A stretch of DNA of 64,000 bases from Odontomyia ornata (Eukaryota > Arthropoda > Insecta > Diptera > Stratiomyidae). The notes under the pieces were generated by a model, which saw only the letters and a program-made list of their open reading frames with translations, made no database searches and was not told the origin of the DNA. The stretch is from positions 251,921,586-251,985,585 of the forward strand of contig OZ017740.1 in NCBI GenBank assembly GCA_963969285.1, written 5' to 3'. This document shows positions 12,174 to 23,728 of this stretch, piece by piece (the stretch's first letter is position 1; each line of letters begins with the position of its first letter). Both the position numbers and the translations under genes were made by a program.

Positions 12174-12437
12174 ATGGAATGGGGTGTAAATGAAAACCGA
12201 ATTGTAGTTATTGCACAACATAAGTGTGGAAAATCCGCGAGTGAAATTTTCAAGTTGTTGTGCCCGTTAAAAATAACGCAAAGATTTGTGTATCGTGCGA
12301 TCCAGAGATATAACGAGATCCAGACTATTGAAGATCGACCTCGTTCTGTACGTCCGCGTGATGTACGTTCTTCTGCTGCCATTAAAGCGGTCGAGAGTCG
12401 AATTCGTGAAATCCGCTTCGTAAACAACGAATCATGA
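12174..12437 (+). pseudogene. maT transposase, N-terminal DNA-binding part
   Basis: Reading from the ATG at 12174 gives about 87 residues with a helix-turn-helix layout typical of Tc1/mariner transposases: a first helical unit with KCGKSASEIFK, then the QRFVYRAIQRYNE recognition-helix block, then the GRPR-like linker (DRPRSVRPRDVR). The frame ends in TGA at 12435-12437, overlapping the ATG of the catalytic part by four bases (ATGA). Family transposases are near 350 residues, about the sum of the two parts, so one single-base indel broke the gene. A programmed frameshift is conceivable but not known for this family. Confidence 0.8.
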
Positions 12438-13213
12438 CTCGAGAGATGAACATCTCCACCCGAAGTATGTCTTGCATAATAAAATCGGACCTCGGGATGA
12501 GTGCCTTTCGACAATCAATGGGACATTTGCTGACTGAGCAGTTGAAGCAAATTAGGAGCACCAGATCGAAAGAGCTCCTTCGGCGGTACGGCAACAACAA
12601 ACATCGAGAAATTTTATTTGCCGATGAAAAAATGTTTACGGTGGAGGAACATTTCAACCGCCAAAATGATAAGGTGTATGCCCACAGCTCCAGAGAAGGC
12701 CGAGAAGTTGCCACTAGGGTACAGCGAGGATATCATCCAGCATCAGTCATGGTATGGTGGGGTGTCAGCTACGAAGGGGTCACCGAGCTTCATTTTTGCG
12801 AAAAAGGCGTAAAAACTGCAGCGAAAAATTATCAAACGGACATCCTGGAGGGATGTGTGAACCCGCTGAACCCTACGCTATTCAACAACCGATATTGGAT
12901 TTTCCAGCAAGATTCTGCGCCAGCCCACAAAGCTCGAACCACACCAGCGTGGTTGGAAAGCAATATTCCAGAGTTTATAAGGGCTACGGAATGGCCTTCT
13001 GGGAGCCCAGATTTGAATCCCCTGGACTACAAACTGTGGGCGGAATTAGAGTCCATGGTGTGCACTAGACGACATCCAAATATCGAGAGCCTTAAGCGAT
13101 CTTTGACAGAAGCAGTATCTAATTTTCCGCTAGAAACAGTGCGTACTGCTATCGATGACTGGCCCAACAGATTAAAGAGCTGTGTAAAGGCTAAAGGCGG
13201 CCACTTTGAATAA
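12434..13213 (+). pseudogene. maT transposase, catalytic part
   Basis: A 259-residue open frame carrying the complete DDE/D catalytic domain. The first Asp is in LFADEKMFTVE, the second in FQQDSAPAHKA, and the third in SPDLNPLDYKLW, 37 residues after the second. The conserved MVWWGVSY.G block lies between the first two. The C-terminus GGHFE* is normal. The domain is undamaged, but without the N-terminal DNA-binding half in frame the protein should not act on the inverted repeats. A second unit making intact transposase elsewhere could still mobilise this copy. Confidence 0.85.
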
Positions 13214-13310
13214 TTTGTTGCTTATTTTACTTCCATTAGTATGACAAAATAAAATATATTTTCCTTTGTCAAAAACTCTTTTTCATTTATACAAAAATTG
13301 CCCATATACG

Positions 13311-13336
13311 TGTGACAGAACTTATGGCACGACTAA

Positions 13337-13338
<2 letters not shown>
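13311..13338. repeat. maT right terminal inverted repeat
   Basis: Begins TGTGACAGAACTTATGGC, the exact complement of the inner left repeat, and runs into the right-hand TA tract. Confidence 0.85.
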
Positions 13339-13569
<231 letters not shown>

Positions 13570-13574
13570 AGCAA

Positions 13575-13725
13575 CCACGGGAGTCACAGCAGTTGCAGAC
13601 ATTAAGTAATTAGCAGAGAGGTGTGTAGCCCGGGGTGGCATACTGAGGCCGGCTAGCGCTCAGTCGTGTCGTGGGCCTTCCGGGACACCCTCTGCTCATG
13701 CTGAGCCACCTTACATAAAAACTAG
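13575..13725 (-). repeat. Family B repeat, second copy
   Basis: Inverse copy of 2180-2330; shared CACGACACGACTGAG and GCCGGCCTCAG strings in the same order. Confidence 0.6.
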
Positions 13726-13992
13726 CACAAAGGGAAAAGGATGGGAAAGGGAGAGGTCATTTTGAGAAATGAAAAATTTAAAAAGAACTTAGTAACACAT
13801 GGCCTTTTATTGAATTCAAAAAAAAAAAGAAATTAACAAATTCAACAAAAGAAATATATCAATCCAAACAAAACAAACAGGCCCCTCAATAATTTTATGT
13901 ACGGAGGAAAAACAATCCAATTAAATAGTTCATATAAAGGAAAACAAAAGAAAAACAAGAATTTGTTGATGTGATTTTACAGCAATAGATAA

Positions 13993-14052
13993 ATACTCAC
14001 TCCTTTTCCTCGTTGATCTCCGAGCGCTCGGCGAAGACAAAAAAAGGGGTGT
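13993..14052. repeat. GAGCGCTC-centred hairpin, divergent copy
   Basis: TACTCACTCC, then CCGAGCGCTCGG, then AAAAGGGGTG. It resembles the hairpins at 17363, 36481 and 48361 in order of parts, but the stem pairs less well. Confidence 0.45.
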
Positions 14053-14059
14053 GGGGCCA

Positions 14060-15104
14060 CTGGAAACCAAATTTTAAATTAATTTTAAACTAATTTTAAA
14101 ATTCAATCAATAATAGAACGGCCATTTATCGCTCTCTACGATCCATCAATATGGTATACTCGCAAACACGAAAACGTTAATTCCGGCACTTGGCCCTCTT
14201 CGAATCACAACCAAACGGGTCCTTTTTTCTTGCTTTTTCTGTTTTTTTTTTTAAACGGAAGAATTACTCTCGCACTTCATTCTATTTCAACTACGTCAGT
14301 TTCACTAATTCAATCTTCTCCATATAGTTAGTATTGAGACAGTCCCGCACTTCAATTAGCAAAATAATTCTCAAACTTCAACTTCAAACTCTCACTTTTT
14401 CAACCTTTCCATATAGTTAGTTTTGAGACAATCCCGCAATTCAATTAGCAATATAATTCTCAAACTTCAACTTGAATTCACTTTTCCACTTTTCCTACTT
14501 TGATCCTCCGTCACTTAGGTCAATTTCCAAAACAAAAATTCCATCCTCCAAATTAAAAAAAAAATCCTTTACTTTTACAATCCTTTCACTCTCCTCCTCC
14601 GTTACTAAAAACAGCCAAAATACTAATTCCACGAAAAAAACCGAAAAAAACTCCCTCTTCTTTCCCAAATCAAAATCTGACTGCCCCAATCCTAACGACT
14701 GAATTCCACATTTCACCTTCATCCAAAACGATCCCGCAATCCTTTTCATTTTCAAATTACTGCTGCCGCATCTAGGTAACGTAATCAAAGTTCATTACAC
14801 TTCGATTCCGCTACCCACACATCTTTTGTTCCATATCGACAAACTCAATAGTATCCATTGTTTTACATATGGCAATTTGCACAATCCAAGAAGCGCTTAG
14901 TTGAATTCAAAGTGTCACATATACATTACGGAAGCTATTGGTTTTGCCGATACCCCAAAGAGCCTGGGGGAACTTGAACTCAGGGTTCCAGCAGACCCTT
15001 GATCGAGAACTCACGACGCAGCTAATGGTGCCATGGATTGTCGATCTCCCATTCATCTCATAAGCAACTTCAACGATGCGTTTGGGCATGAGATTGAATT
15101 TTGT
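14060..15104. repeat. Unclassified AT-rich repeat with 89-base tandem duplication
   Basis: A segment starting CATATAGTTAGT at 14321 is repeated from 14410 with a few mismatches (period 89), both copies followed by AATTCTCAAACTTCAACTT. The rest has only short frames and poly-T/A stretches. No gene is recognised. Confidence 0.7.
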
Positions 15105-15290
15105 TAGTAGGGGAACGTGAATTAATTTTTGTTAGTATAAGAAATAAAATTTGTTAGTGGGAATAGAATTTGTTAGTATGAAGGAAGGAATTAGGTTTTG
15201 TTAGGGAAAAGGTATTGAATAAAATTTGTTAGTGGGAATTAAACAATGGAATGTTGTTAGTGGGAAAATTGAAATATTAGTATGTATTAT
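15105..15290 (+). repeat. Irregular TTTGTTAGT repeats
   Basis: The string TTGTTAGT recurs about eight times with variable spacing and G/A-rich spacers. It is a decayed minisatellite or a slippage-prone region. Confidence 0.7.
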
Positions 15291-15488
15291 TTTTTGTAGT
15301 TGGAAATAAGGGAAAAGGGTAGGATTGTGATAATGGGGAAGTAAAAATTAAAGGGAAACGGAAAAATGTTGATAAAATAAATAAATTTACAGAGGAAAAG
15401 GTAGGAATGCCCAAAGGAAGGTGGAAATGTTACGGCGGCAATTCGAAGTTGCGAATGGGAGAAAGTCGGTACGCCAGAATTCGCAACA

Positions 15489-15563
<75 letters not shown>
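15489..15563. repeat. (TA)n microsatellite
   Basis: Nearly pure TA repeat of about 75 bases. Confidence 0.95.
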
Positions 15564-15564
<1 letters not shown>

Positions 15565-15569
15565 GGGAT

Positions 15570-16215
15570 ATAACGAAATTTGTGACCACGCTAGAGGTTG
15601 CAATTTTGCTCCGATTTGCACCAAATTTTTAGGAAATGTGTATGGAGTAAATACCTCGGTTAAGTTCGTGAGCCGGCTATATCAGCCGTGCGAAAACAAA
15701 ATAGTGGCAATTTCAGACGAAAAATCGTGCTTTTTATTCTATGTCACGCAAAAAATTATTGAAATCGAATGAAAGATAAACAAGTTGAGTAAGCAAGAGA
15801 GTGCTCCTTTTCGATACATTTTGCCTTCCCCTGGGCCCCTTAATTCAAAAAATGATTTTTTATTTCAGATTCTGAAAGTTCTAATTAAGCCTTTCATTTG
15901 ATACCCCACTTGACTACCTTTGACCAAAAAAAAATGTTTAAGGGCTAATTCGTTAGAAGGGGGGACGAGCCCCTTAAAATTTTTTCAAATTCTTGTTAAG
16001 ACCTTAACTTTTGAGAGACCATCACTTCTGACCATTTCGCAACGTTTGAGGATTCTGGCGTCTATTGTTTCTGAGGAAAATCGCTGTAATGCACAAACAG
16101 GTCGCAAAACTAGTAGGTCTTTGTAAAAAAAATTTTTTAAAGACCTAAGAAGTCGAAAATTTAAAACCTGATATTTTTAAGCTGCTATTTTCACCAAAAA
16201 ATGAATACTTTTGCC
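15570..16215 (+). repeat. Family C related module sequence
   Basis: Contains CCGATTTGCACCAAATTTTTAGG and, near 16200, GAATACTTTTGCCCTGT, which also occurs inverted near 4800. It stops where family A begins. No gene is seen. Confidence 0.5.
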
Positions 16216-17420
16216 CTGTCTAGAGTGAAACTGTAGTGATACAGGTATTGTAAATGTCCGTAAAGGACTGCAGCGGTGGTGTGCTGCCTCAGCGGAAGAG
16301 AATGGTAAGATCCGCTGAGATTGGCCTTGTCTGGGGACGTTTGAATGCGCTGGCAGGCTAGCGTTGCGGTGTCGTGGGGCGGGGTTTCCGCCCAGCACAG
16401 GCACCTACTACAACAGAATTTCGCACTCACGAATTCTCGGGTCACAAAAAGGTCGACCGATATCGGAAAAAGGAGGTAACCAAATAAGGGTTGGAGTTTG
16501 CAGACGAAAAAGGACAAACTAAACCTGGGGAAGACATACGGACTGAAGGGAACTTCGTCGTTACTTACGATTCTTATGGCCTGCAAATAAGAGTGGGGCA
16601 TCCAGACGGTGGTGGTGCACCCTCGCACCCTCCCAACCGGATCAAGATCCAAACGTAGACGTGGCCACATACTTCCCATTTGAGTGGAAAACTCATACAA
16701 ACATACTCGTACATTATACTCGTAGAACTATGTGATCGAATTACATAACCCTATACCATAAAAGGGCTGCGAGTGGAAGGCCACTCTACCCAGCAAGAGC
16801 CCCTGTTAAACAAGAAAAAACGGAGGAGTACGCCCGATGGCTAGCCCATATTAACGGAATAGCCTGCCATCGTTGCGGGTCATATACCCGGTCAGGTAGA
16901 ACGAATGGAAAGACCGACAGTTAAGGTTTAACAATTCATTATTTTATTACATGGAATTTCAAGGCAAATATAGAATGATTTGAATATTGTTATTAATTAA
17001 ATGTACCGATATTGTTTCACAGTTAAAAAAATATATAATAATTATAATAAAGTTAATAATCATTTTTTTTTATTCCTTGACGTTGTATTGTGTTTCCTCA
17101 ATGCGTTTTTAATGTGGTTTTCATTTTATTAAATATTTTTTTTCCAGTTTAAATAAATATATTCCAAGCATGGTTGATATAAGCAAGGAGTAATCGGAGA
17201 AAACTTTAACCGTTCAAGAGTGTTTTTTTTGTGTAGTATTTCGAAAACTGAACAGAATATTTGGTTATAAGAAACAAATTCAGTGTGAATGCGTAAAGAA
17301 GCCTAAAAAATGTGTAAATGTGTTTTTTATGTACCAATATTAACCAAAAACTAAGAAAGGTGAGTACTCACCGACATCCTCCCGAGCGCTCGATGAGGAT
17401 GTAGGCGGTGCTAGTAGCAT
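16216..17420 (-). repeat. Family A element, minus-strand copy
   Basis: Reverse-complementing gives the same succession as 36480-37360 and 46420-47125: the GAGCGCTC hairpin, an AT-rich spacer, ACCGGGTATRKGACCCG, a leader with GAGCTAGCCATCGGG, ATATATGGCCA, GGATCTTGATCCGG, then CCCCACGACACCGCAATG and the CTGAGGCAGCA block at the end. No conserved protein is evident. Class unknown. Confidence 0.7.
17363..17410. repeat. GAGCGCTC hairpin of family A copy 1
   Basis: The arms CACCGACATCCTC and GAGGATGTAGGCGGTG enclose CCGAGCGCTCGAT. Stem pairing is good with a small bulge. Confidence 0.7.
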
Positions 17421-17559
17421 TGAATATAATTAAAATAAGTGTAGTAATATATTTAAAAATTCATTCGCACGCGAGCAAAGTCTCCTTCTAACTTGAAGCT
17501 ATAAAGAAGCACAAAAGAAATCGAATTTTTATTTCTTATAACTTGAATTCAACATGTCG

Positions 17560-18475
17560 CACAACAAGAAAGATATTTGAATGTAAAATAAATTGTTTTT
17601 CCGTCTTAGGATGTAAACGATTCGTTTTATATCAATTAAAATAATATTTAAACAGGAATACAAGTACCCGTATAAGGATCGTACATATAGGCCAGCTCGT
17701 TCTTTAACAACACAAGAATTAAGAGATTTGGGTTCGAAATTGATGAGTTCTTCTGTGTCACATTCTAAACACAAAATCGAATTGGATACGGCGGCTGCAC
17801 TACAGCACCCTTTTGGTTTGACTTTTTCAATTGTTTTCCAAATGCCTTCACGTGGACCGCAGCATTCAATAACAGTGCCAGATATAGCACCATTACAACC
17901 AACCAAGTGTACAAATTGATGAATTACAGCTCGCTGCTCCTGGATATCGCCTCGCATTTTTTCAACATCCACAATATTCACCCAATGATCCGTTCCAATA
18001 TCATAGTATAAATATGAAAATAATTTCCTTCCACTTCCGGTCAGTCCGCATATAGCATACAATTTATCTTCAACGTACATCTACCACACTACGTTCTTTC
18101 CAAATTCCAATTGAATATTATCCAATTCTTACCTAACGTCATATTTTCAACCGAATTTCGCTAATTCACTATCCTTTTCGCCACCAATTGCAAAAATTGT
18201 ATGCGTATAATTAATCGTCGCACAACGAAATATGGTCTGCCAATTTTTTTGGCTAATGTTTGCGATTGAACATCACTTCATAATTCCTAGTGAGAAGATA
18301 TAAAGTAGTGAATTACTTCGTCCCATTAGAATTGTATTTGGGATATTTTGTAGCGATAAATGTGAGATTGATACGTATTTGCGTAGAATTTGTAGGTCCT
18401 CATCACGATTGGCGGTATCGTGTTTAATCCAGCTCATAACTGCTGCGAAAATTGTATGCAAGTTTTCATGTTTTC
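17560..18475 (-). pseudogene. Kelch-like (BTB-BACK-Kelch) pseudogene fragment
   Basis: Minus-strand frames read, from right to left, a BACK-domain end (FAAVMSWIKHDTANRDEDLQ followed by ILRKYVSISHLS near 18460-18340). Next is IFAIGGEKD, a kelch blade start near 18200, followed by in-frame stops. The open frame 18080-17529 then contains LYAICGLTGSGRKL, a Y.Y.I.TD.W...VD...MRGD unit and CCGPREGIWKTIEKVKPKG, all kelch repeat features. Known proteins of this type are substrate adaptors of Cullin-3 ubiquitin ligases. Here the BTB domain is not seen, at least two stops and a frameshift interrupt it, and conserved Gly-Gly pairs are lost, so I call it a dead copy. A retained single-exon remnant with assembly errors is less likely. 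Confidence 0.75.
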
Positions 18476-18479
18476 AGGG

Positions 18480-19290
18480 GACGTAGTCAACAGATATACC
18501 CGCACAATACCATTTTGGGAACGCAGAATGGATTTACTTTTCACACACAATACGCATTTAATAACATCCTGGCCTTTCTTTCTTTACGACCCAAAATAAA
18601 ACCTTCCGATGGCACCTATTTCACTGGATGTATGCACCTACTTTTCCGCCCAAAACAATCCCTCGCAAACTTACCGACGAAAATTCTGTCACGAATCCGT
18701 CACTCTCGGGGTGATATTTATTTTTCAAGTGCCATTAGCTGGATATTTAATTTCAAACACTAAACTTATTGTTACTAACATTAACGAAAGACCCGACAAG
18801 AAAAGAACTATAAAATCTGTTAAAACGATGGCAGCCTGTCCGCCGTGATTTCGGTTTCGCGATCTCTCATCGACCTCGCTGCTTGGCAATTTGAAGCGAA
18901 CTCCCCCACTTGTCGATCCGTCCAAAAATTGTCTTCCTCTTTTTCATCTAGCAGCCGGTAAAAATCCCATCAGCTGAGTTCGATCAGCCTCGTTAGCTTC
19001 CTTCGGTAATAGGGTGCACTAAATTAGTGTTTCCATTTTCAAAATTTAAATGGGCAGATTTAGGAAAAATTAACTGAATTAAAGAAAAACGAAAAAAATT
19101 CTAAATAGTAAGAAAAGTTAAATCTCATGAAGAATGTAATTAAAGGAAAACGTTTAAATTTAATGTAGACGAAAATTAATGTAAAGTTACATTTAATAAT
19201 AATAATTAAAAAAGAAAACTATTTTAAAAATGACAATTATGAATGGAAATAATTAATTATTTTTCTAAATTTGCCATTGAAATTTTGAAT
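18480..19290. other. No gene recognised
   Basis: Short frames and AT-rich sequence only. Being within the SHOX-like gene's presumed intron, or upstream of it, cannot be decided. Confidence 0.45.
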
Positions 19291-20345
19291 AAGAGATGGG
19301 AAGGCTTTCAAGCAGTTAGCTTGTGAAACTGCTCGATTAATACAAAACTCCGACTTGAACAAGATTTGGCACATTGACTCAAAGATTTAAAATAATCCAA
19401 CATCAAATGCATGCATTCACAAAATGGCGGCCCCAAAGGTCAGAAGGTAGGCGCAATGTGCTATTTTAGTAGCAACTGACCATTTAGACCATCTTCAGGA
19501 TACTGTAAAATATTTTTACAATACCCTCAAAAATTATAAAATCGCAACTTGTCTATCTGTCCGTCCGTCCGTCCGTTTGTTCGTGCATCACAACGAGTTT
19601 TCTCGCAAACCACATGAGCTAGAATGAGGAAATTTCCTACGTAGGTCAAAATTGGTGCCTCTCGGAATTTGCAGTGCAAGAGAATATTTTAAGGTGTTTA
19701 AGGGGGTCTTCCCATATAGGAGAGTGACTTAAATTTTTTTTTATTTCTGTAGCCCTCTAGCAGCCAAGTTTCTCAACAGATTCCGATGAAGCTTGAAATT
19801 ATAAGTTATTAAGGCAAGTTAATTTAACCTGCAAAAGTTATGCAAATCGTACGACAAATAAAAAAGTCGAAAATTTACAGCTTAATATTTTCAGAAAAGA
19901 ATTGAAAATGTACATATTAATGGCAAGGCAAGTGGTGATTAAACTTTTATGGAAATCTTTTGGAATTAACTATTTGAGCTATTTAAGCCGACAAGCTATC
20001 ACCTTTGTGTGGTAAACACTGTGAAACACTGGCCAATGTGAGAAGGACGAAACCTGTGTTTTTATGTATATAACAATTTATTATCCGCCGATTTTCAATA
20101 TGTGATTCATACGTGTGCAACTCAATTTAATTAGCAAAATATTTACGCCTCTATAAAGGGTCTCTAAATACGAACGTCGGCAGATTCTTTTCATGTTAAT
20201 TAATACCCATGTGGTGCTACGAAAATTGCAGTAAGAAGTTCAGTAGTAGGCAAGCCAAATTCTTTTTCGAAACCTTACGCTACATACGAGAAATTTACCT
20301 TTCCGCCTGGTGCTGCCAACGGTGATTTTTTTTATACTTTGTGTC
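19290..20345 (+). repeat. Family C repeat, plus copy
   Basis: Partner of the inverted copy at 3640-4770. The beginning carries an imperfect AGCAGTT...AACTGCTCGATTA hairpin (19312-19336) that is echoed at 44288-44314 and, as a single site, near 31400. A CCGTCCGTCCGTCCGT run lies at 19560-19575. Confidence 0.7.
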
Positions 20346-21355
20346 TTCAATTTGCGGTCTGAAAATGTTAAAATCATGTATGGTGGTTTTTGTTTGCTAT
20401 TATTTTAGATGAATAGTGCTCGCAGAAGAAACTTTCGTGTACCAGGACTATTCAAAATTCTGAATACGTAGAGGAATTCATAAGCCACGTGATTGGCCAT
20501 GCGCCAGCCAAATAAGAACCGGTGACCGAAAGAATATTAAATTTTTGTTTTCAGTACACAAAATTGTAAAATTATCCTGCACACATTAAAATAAAAAATA
20601 ATTTATTTCAAATGAAATAAACTCTCTCCTATATGAGTGATGACCAAACCAGGAAACAAATTATCCTTCATGGATCAAATGTATCTGTTAGAAATGTTTT
20701 TCCATCCTAACAAGAGCCTATGATTATAAATCCTACGTGCGCTTCCATTGTTTAAGCTTATCAGTATTTCTCTTAAGCCCTTTCTAATTAATGTAAGTGA
20801 GATATTGTAAGATAAATGAACTGTGTTCATTACTTCAATCAGAATTAATCATTAAACCAGCTACTTTTTTGTGAGGAAAGGATTCTATTTATTCAATCTT
20901 GCACTTACAATTAGTCGTTGATTAATTACCATTCCGCTAATCATTGGCTTTAGAGGCTCTTAAACTTCCTTAGGCAAAAAGAGTTCAATGAGAAACGTTC
21001 TTCAACACCTCCGTTGCTAAATGTATTCTTAAATCACTTGGAGAAGGACTAAATTAAAATTAAGTTTATTCATTGTGGCTGTTGCTTAAGTTGTTCATTG
21101 CTTTGGCAAATGAAGAAGGGGATGAAAATTTTCAGCAAGAGCCATAGGGGTGAATAAAGTCAACCCAAGATAGATATAATCAAATAAAAGGTACACGGAA
21201 AAAACAGAGACAAACCCCTCGGGAGTCATCCGTTACTTTTTTTTGTGAAGTAATAAACAAAAGTACTTTCCGCTCCATTTCCCCCAGCAATACATTTCTT
21301 AAATCACGATGAATTTTTCATCTAAGTTTTATTTGGATTTCTTGTATTCTAGCAG
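20345..21355 (+). other. AT-rich intronic sequence upstream of the SHOX-like exon
   Basis: No homeodomain exon (the WFQNRRAK region) was found here on inspection. A pyrimidine-rich run and TTCTAGCAG precede the exon at 21356. Confidence 0.5.
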
Positions 21356-21995
21356 GTATTATGCTGACAAGCCACAGTCCGCCTGTTTCGACACCTCTTG
21401 AACCTTGTAGAGTAGCACCATACGTAAATCTTCCTGCTTTGCGAAGTAGCTCAAACACAGCAGCATCCAATTCAGCTCAGCAACATTTTGGAAGTTCATC
21501 AAGTACACCATTTTCTGCCTTTGACCCAGCTATTATATCAGCAGCGGCACACCAGGTAAATGTGATTAAATGTAATTATTATGAGTATTGAACATTACAT
21601 TAGCAATTAATGTTTTGGGCAATGAAAATTCGCCATTTATCCCAGAAAATAGAAAACGAATCCCTTGTAAATGAATTTTTGATTCAATACAGTGAAGTTT
21701 TGTAATTGAACTAAAAATATTGTATTCAAAAAAATTATATATTGCTTGCACTTTCAAAAATTCTTAAATAGCCCTAAATTCCATTTGAAGAATAAGATAG
21801 TGAATTTAATTTTTTTCTTTTCAGTACGCTGCAGTGATAACGAGTAGTAATACAAATATTTTTTCCATTCCGCAATATCCGCTGAATCTTGCAGCTTTAG
21901 CAGTAGCACACACAAAGAATTCCAGTATAGCAGATCTTCGACTGAAAGCCAAAAAGCACGCAGAAGCCCTTGGACTTACTGATAATCCGACATAA
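21356..21995 (+). CDS. Shox: SHOX-like homeobox protein, last two coding exons (C-terminus)
   Basis: Exon 21356-21555 and exon 21825-21995 are joined by a 269-base intron (donor CAG|GTAAAT, acceptor TTTTCAG|TAC), phase 0. The first exon begins in phase with G|GT after TCTAGCAG and reads GIMLTS..., then CRVAPYVNLPALR, a block I know from SHOX/SHOX2 proteins just after the homeodomain. The second exon ends SSIADLRLKAKKHAEALGL plus a few residues and TAA; this is the OAR motif, almost the same as the C-terminus of vertebrate SHOX. Between them lie Ser/Ala-rich linkers. The protein is a paired-type homeodomain transcription factor acting in the nucleus. The homeodomain exons are not in the window upstream as far as I can see, so the preceding intron would exceed 21 kb. 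The fly counterpart is probably CG34367; orthology is inferred from these tails only. Confidence 0.92.
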
Positions 21996-22046
21996 TTTTT
22001 ATTAAAATAATTACTACGCAATCATTTATTGTAACTATATAATGAT

Positions 22047-22052
22047 AATAAA
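22047..22052 (+). terminator. Poly(A) signal of the SHOX-like gene
   Basis: AATAAA 52 bases after the stop codon. Confidence 0.65.
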
Positions 22053-22605
22053 TGAATGATGAAGATTAGATTATAATTTATTTATTTATTTAAATTCCAT
22101 TTGACAGATTAAACATAATCCAATCACAAAATGGAACAAATCAAACAGAAAAGAAAATTAATGAAAATTAGAATTAAGCGAAAAAGTTGATATAAAAAGA
22201 AATTCAATGATATTAACAATAGTAAGTATTTAGTCAAATATGCATGTAAAATTAAATTAAAGCACAAACAAGTCTAATCTTTACTCCAATTGAGTTGTAA
22301 GAATCAGGCTTCTTAATCTCAATTTAAAAACAAGGTCTGAGTCGGAAAAAGGACCAAGCTCAAGCTTATCATGATTCCTTACCATTCGTATAATAGGAGA
22401 ATGAAATTATAAATTTGTACGGGCATACGGTGGTACAAAAAAATTGTTTGCCCTGATCTAGATACATGCAACGGGACGACAGAGAAGGCAAACGTAAGAA
22501 GGATAATCTACAGTCATAGGGTTTATATGGGACTTTGAATTTGTAAAACAAGACACGAGTAAATTTTCGCTGGACATTCTCTAACGAGTTAATGAGGTCG
22601 GAGTG

Positions 22606-23141
22606 TCAGGAAGACCAAACTACAGAGCAATAATTAAGGATAGGACAGACAAGACAGATAAACAACCCGACGGGGGTAGATATATTGGTAAATTTATAAG
22701 CATGCCTGAAAATAAGTCCCAACATTTTCGAGGCCCTAGTAGGCGCGATTAGAATGTGTGCATCAAAATTGAGCTGAGGATCAAAAGTAACACCAAGATC
22801 CTTAGCAAAGCTCACAGCAGCGAGTGGGACTTCATTTAACATAGAGGTGAAAGTCAGCGGAGATTGATTTAGATTAAAACTCATTTTATAGCATTTGACG
22901 GAGGTTACACCAGTTACTTAGTGCAATCAGGTCCATCTGAAGATATTGACAATCTTGTACAGACCTGATAGCTCGAAAGGCTTTGAAATCATCGGCATAT
23001 AGCAGGCAATTGGAGGCGATAACCGAAGGAAGATCATTTATAAACAATAGGAATAGGAGGGGGCTTAAAATGCAACCTTGCGGAACACCAGAGGACGGAT
23101 AAAATGGAATAGAGGTAGTTCGACAGTAACTAACGCAACAT
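22606..23141 (-). pseudogene. RT C-terminal half of the split LINE
   Basis: Two frames, 23141-22886 and 22884-22606, carry the SGVPQG, YADD and thumb-adjacent blocks. A single frame change lies between them near 22890. The protein is the LINE ORF2 polymerase; it is cut by the R1-clade insert at 23141. Confidence 0.75.
23132..23141. repeat. Left target-site duplication of the full-length R1-clade element
   Basis: AACGCAACAT here and again after the poly(A) at 28720-28729. Confidence 0.85.
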
Positions 23142-23142
23142 T

Positions 23143-23171
23143 CCGGCATTCCCCCTGCGGGGGAATGCCGG
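23143..23171. repeat. Hairpin at the very 5' end of the R1-clade element
   Basis: CCGGCATTCCCC and GGGGAATGCCGG are perfect complements with a 5-base loop. It begins one or two bases inside the target duplication. Confidence 0.8.
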
Positions 23172-23427
23172 TCGACAAGAGCTCTCTTGGAGGCTAGCAT
23201 TCTTTGGGGAGTTCCACCCCCACGTACCAGAGGAAACTCCGCAGGGGGAATGCCGGTCGACAAGACCACTCTTGGAGGCTAGCATTCTTTGGGGAGTTCC
23301 GCCCCCACGTACCCGAGGAAATTCCCGCAGGGAGAAAGCCGGTCGACAAGAACATTCTTGGAGGCTAGCATTCTTTGGGGAGTGCCGCCCCCACGGACCC
23401 GAGGATATGGGGGGTGCCGTGAGGTTC
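23171..23427 (+). promoter_or_regulatory. 5' UTR tandem monomers (85-86 bases, about three copies)
   Basis: GTCGACAAG starts at 23171, 23256 and 23342, each followed by CTTGGAGGCTAGCATTCTTT and GGGGAGT.CC.CCCCCACG. Tandem 5' monomers are known in some LINEs as internal promoter units. The role here is inferred from position. Confidence 0.8.
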
Positions 23428-23728
23428 CCTCTTATTGTATCTGGATTACGCTTTGGACAACGAACTGGAATTGACGCTTTGGGCTGGCGGATGTGATGGT
23501 TTGGACCTAGTTGCTTTGCACAGTAGCGCCGAGGTGAAACTCGTGTGTGAACGGCTCCAATTCAACTATCATACCGTCTCCGTCCCGGTAAAACCTTGGC
23601 AGGCCTCGGAGTACGTTCGAAGTTCGCACCATTGGGTTGGTGGTGTAGGTTCGGTTGAGACGGACTCCCGATTAGCGCTGGTCTGGCTCTGAGCACTTGT
23701 CCCCATAAGGGCTTGTGCCAACCCTCGC

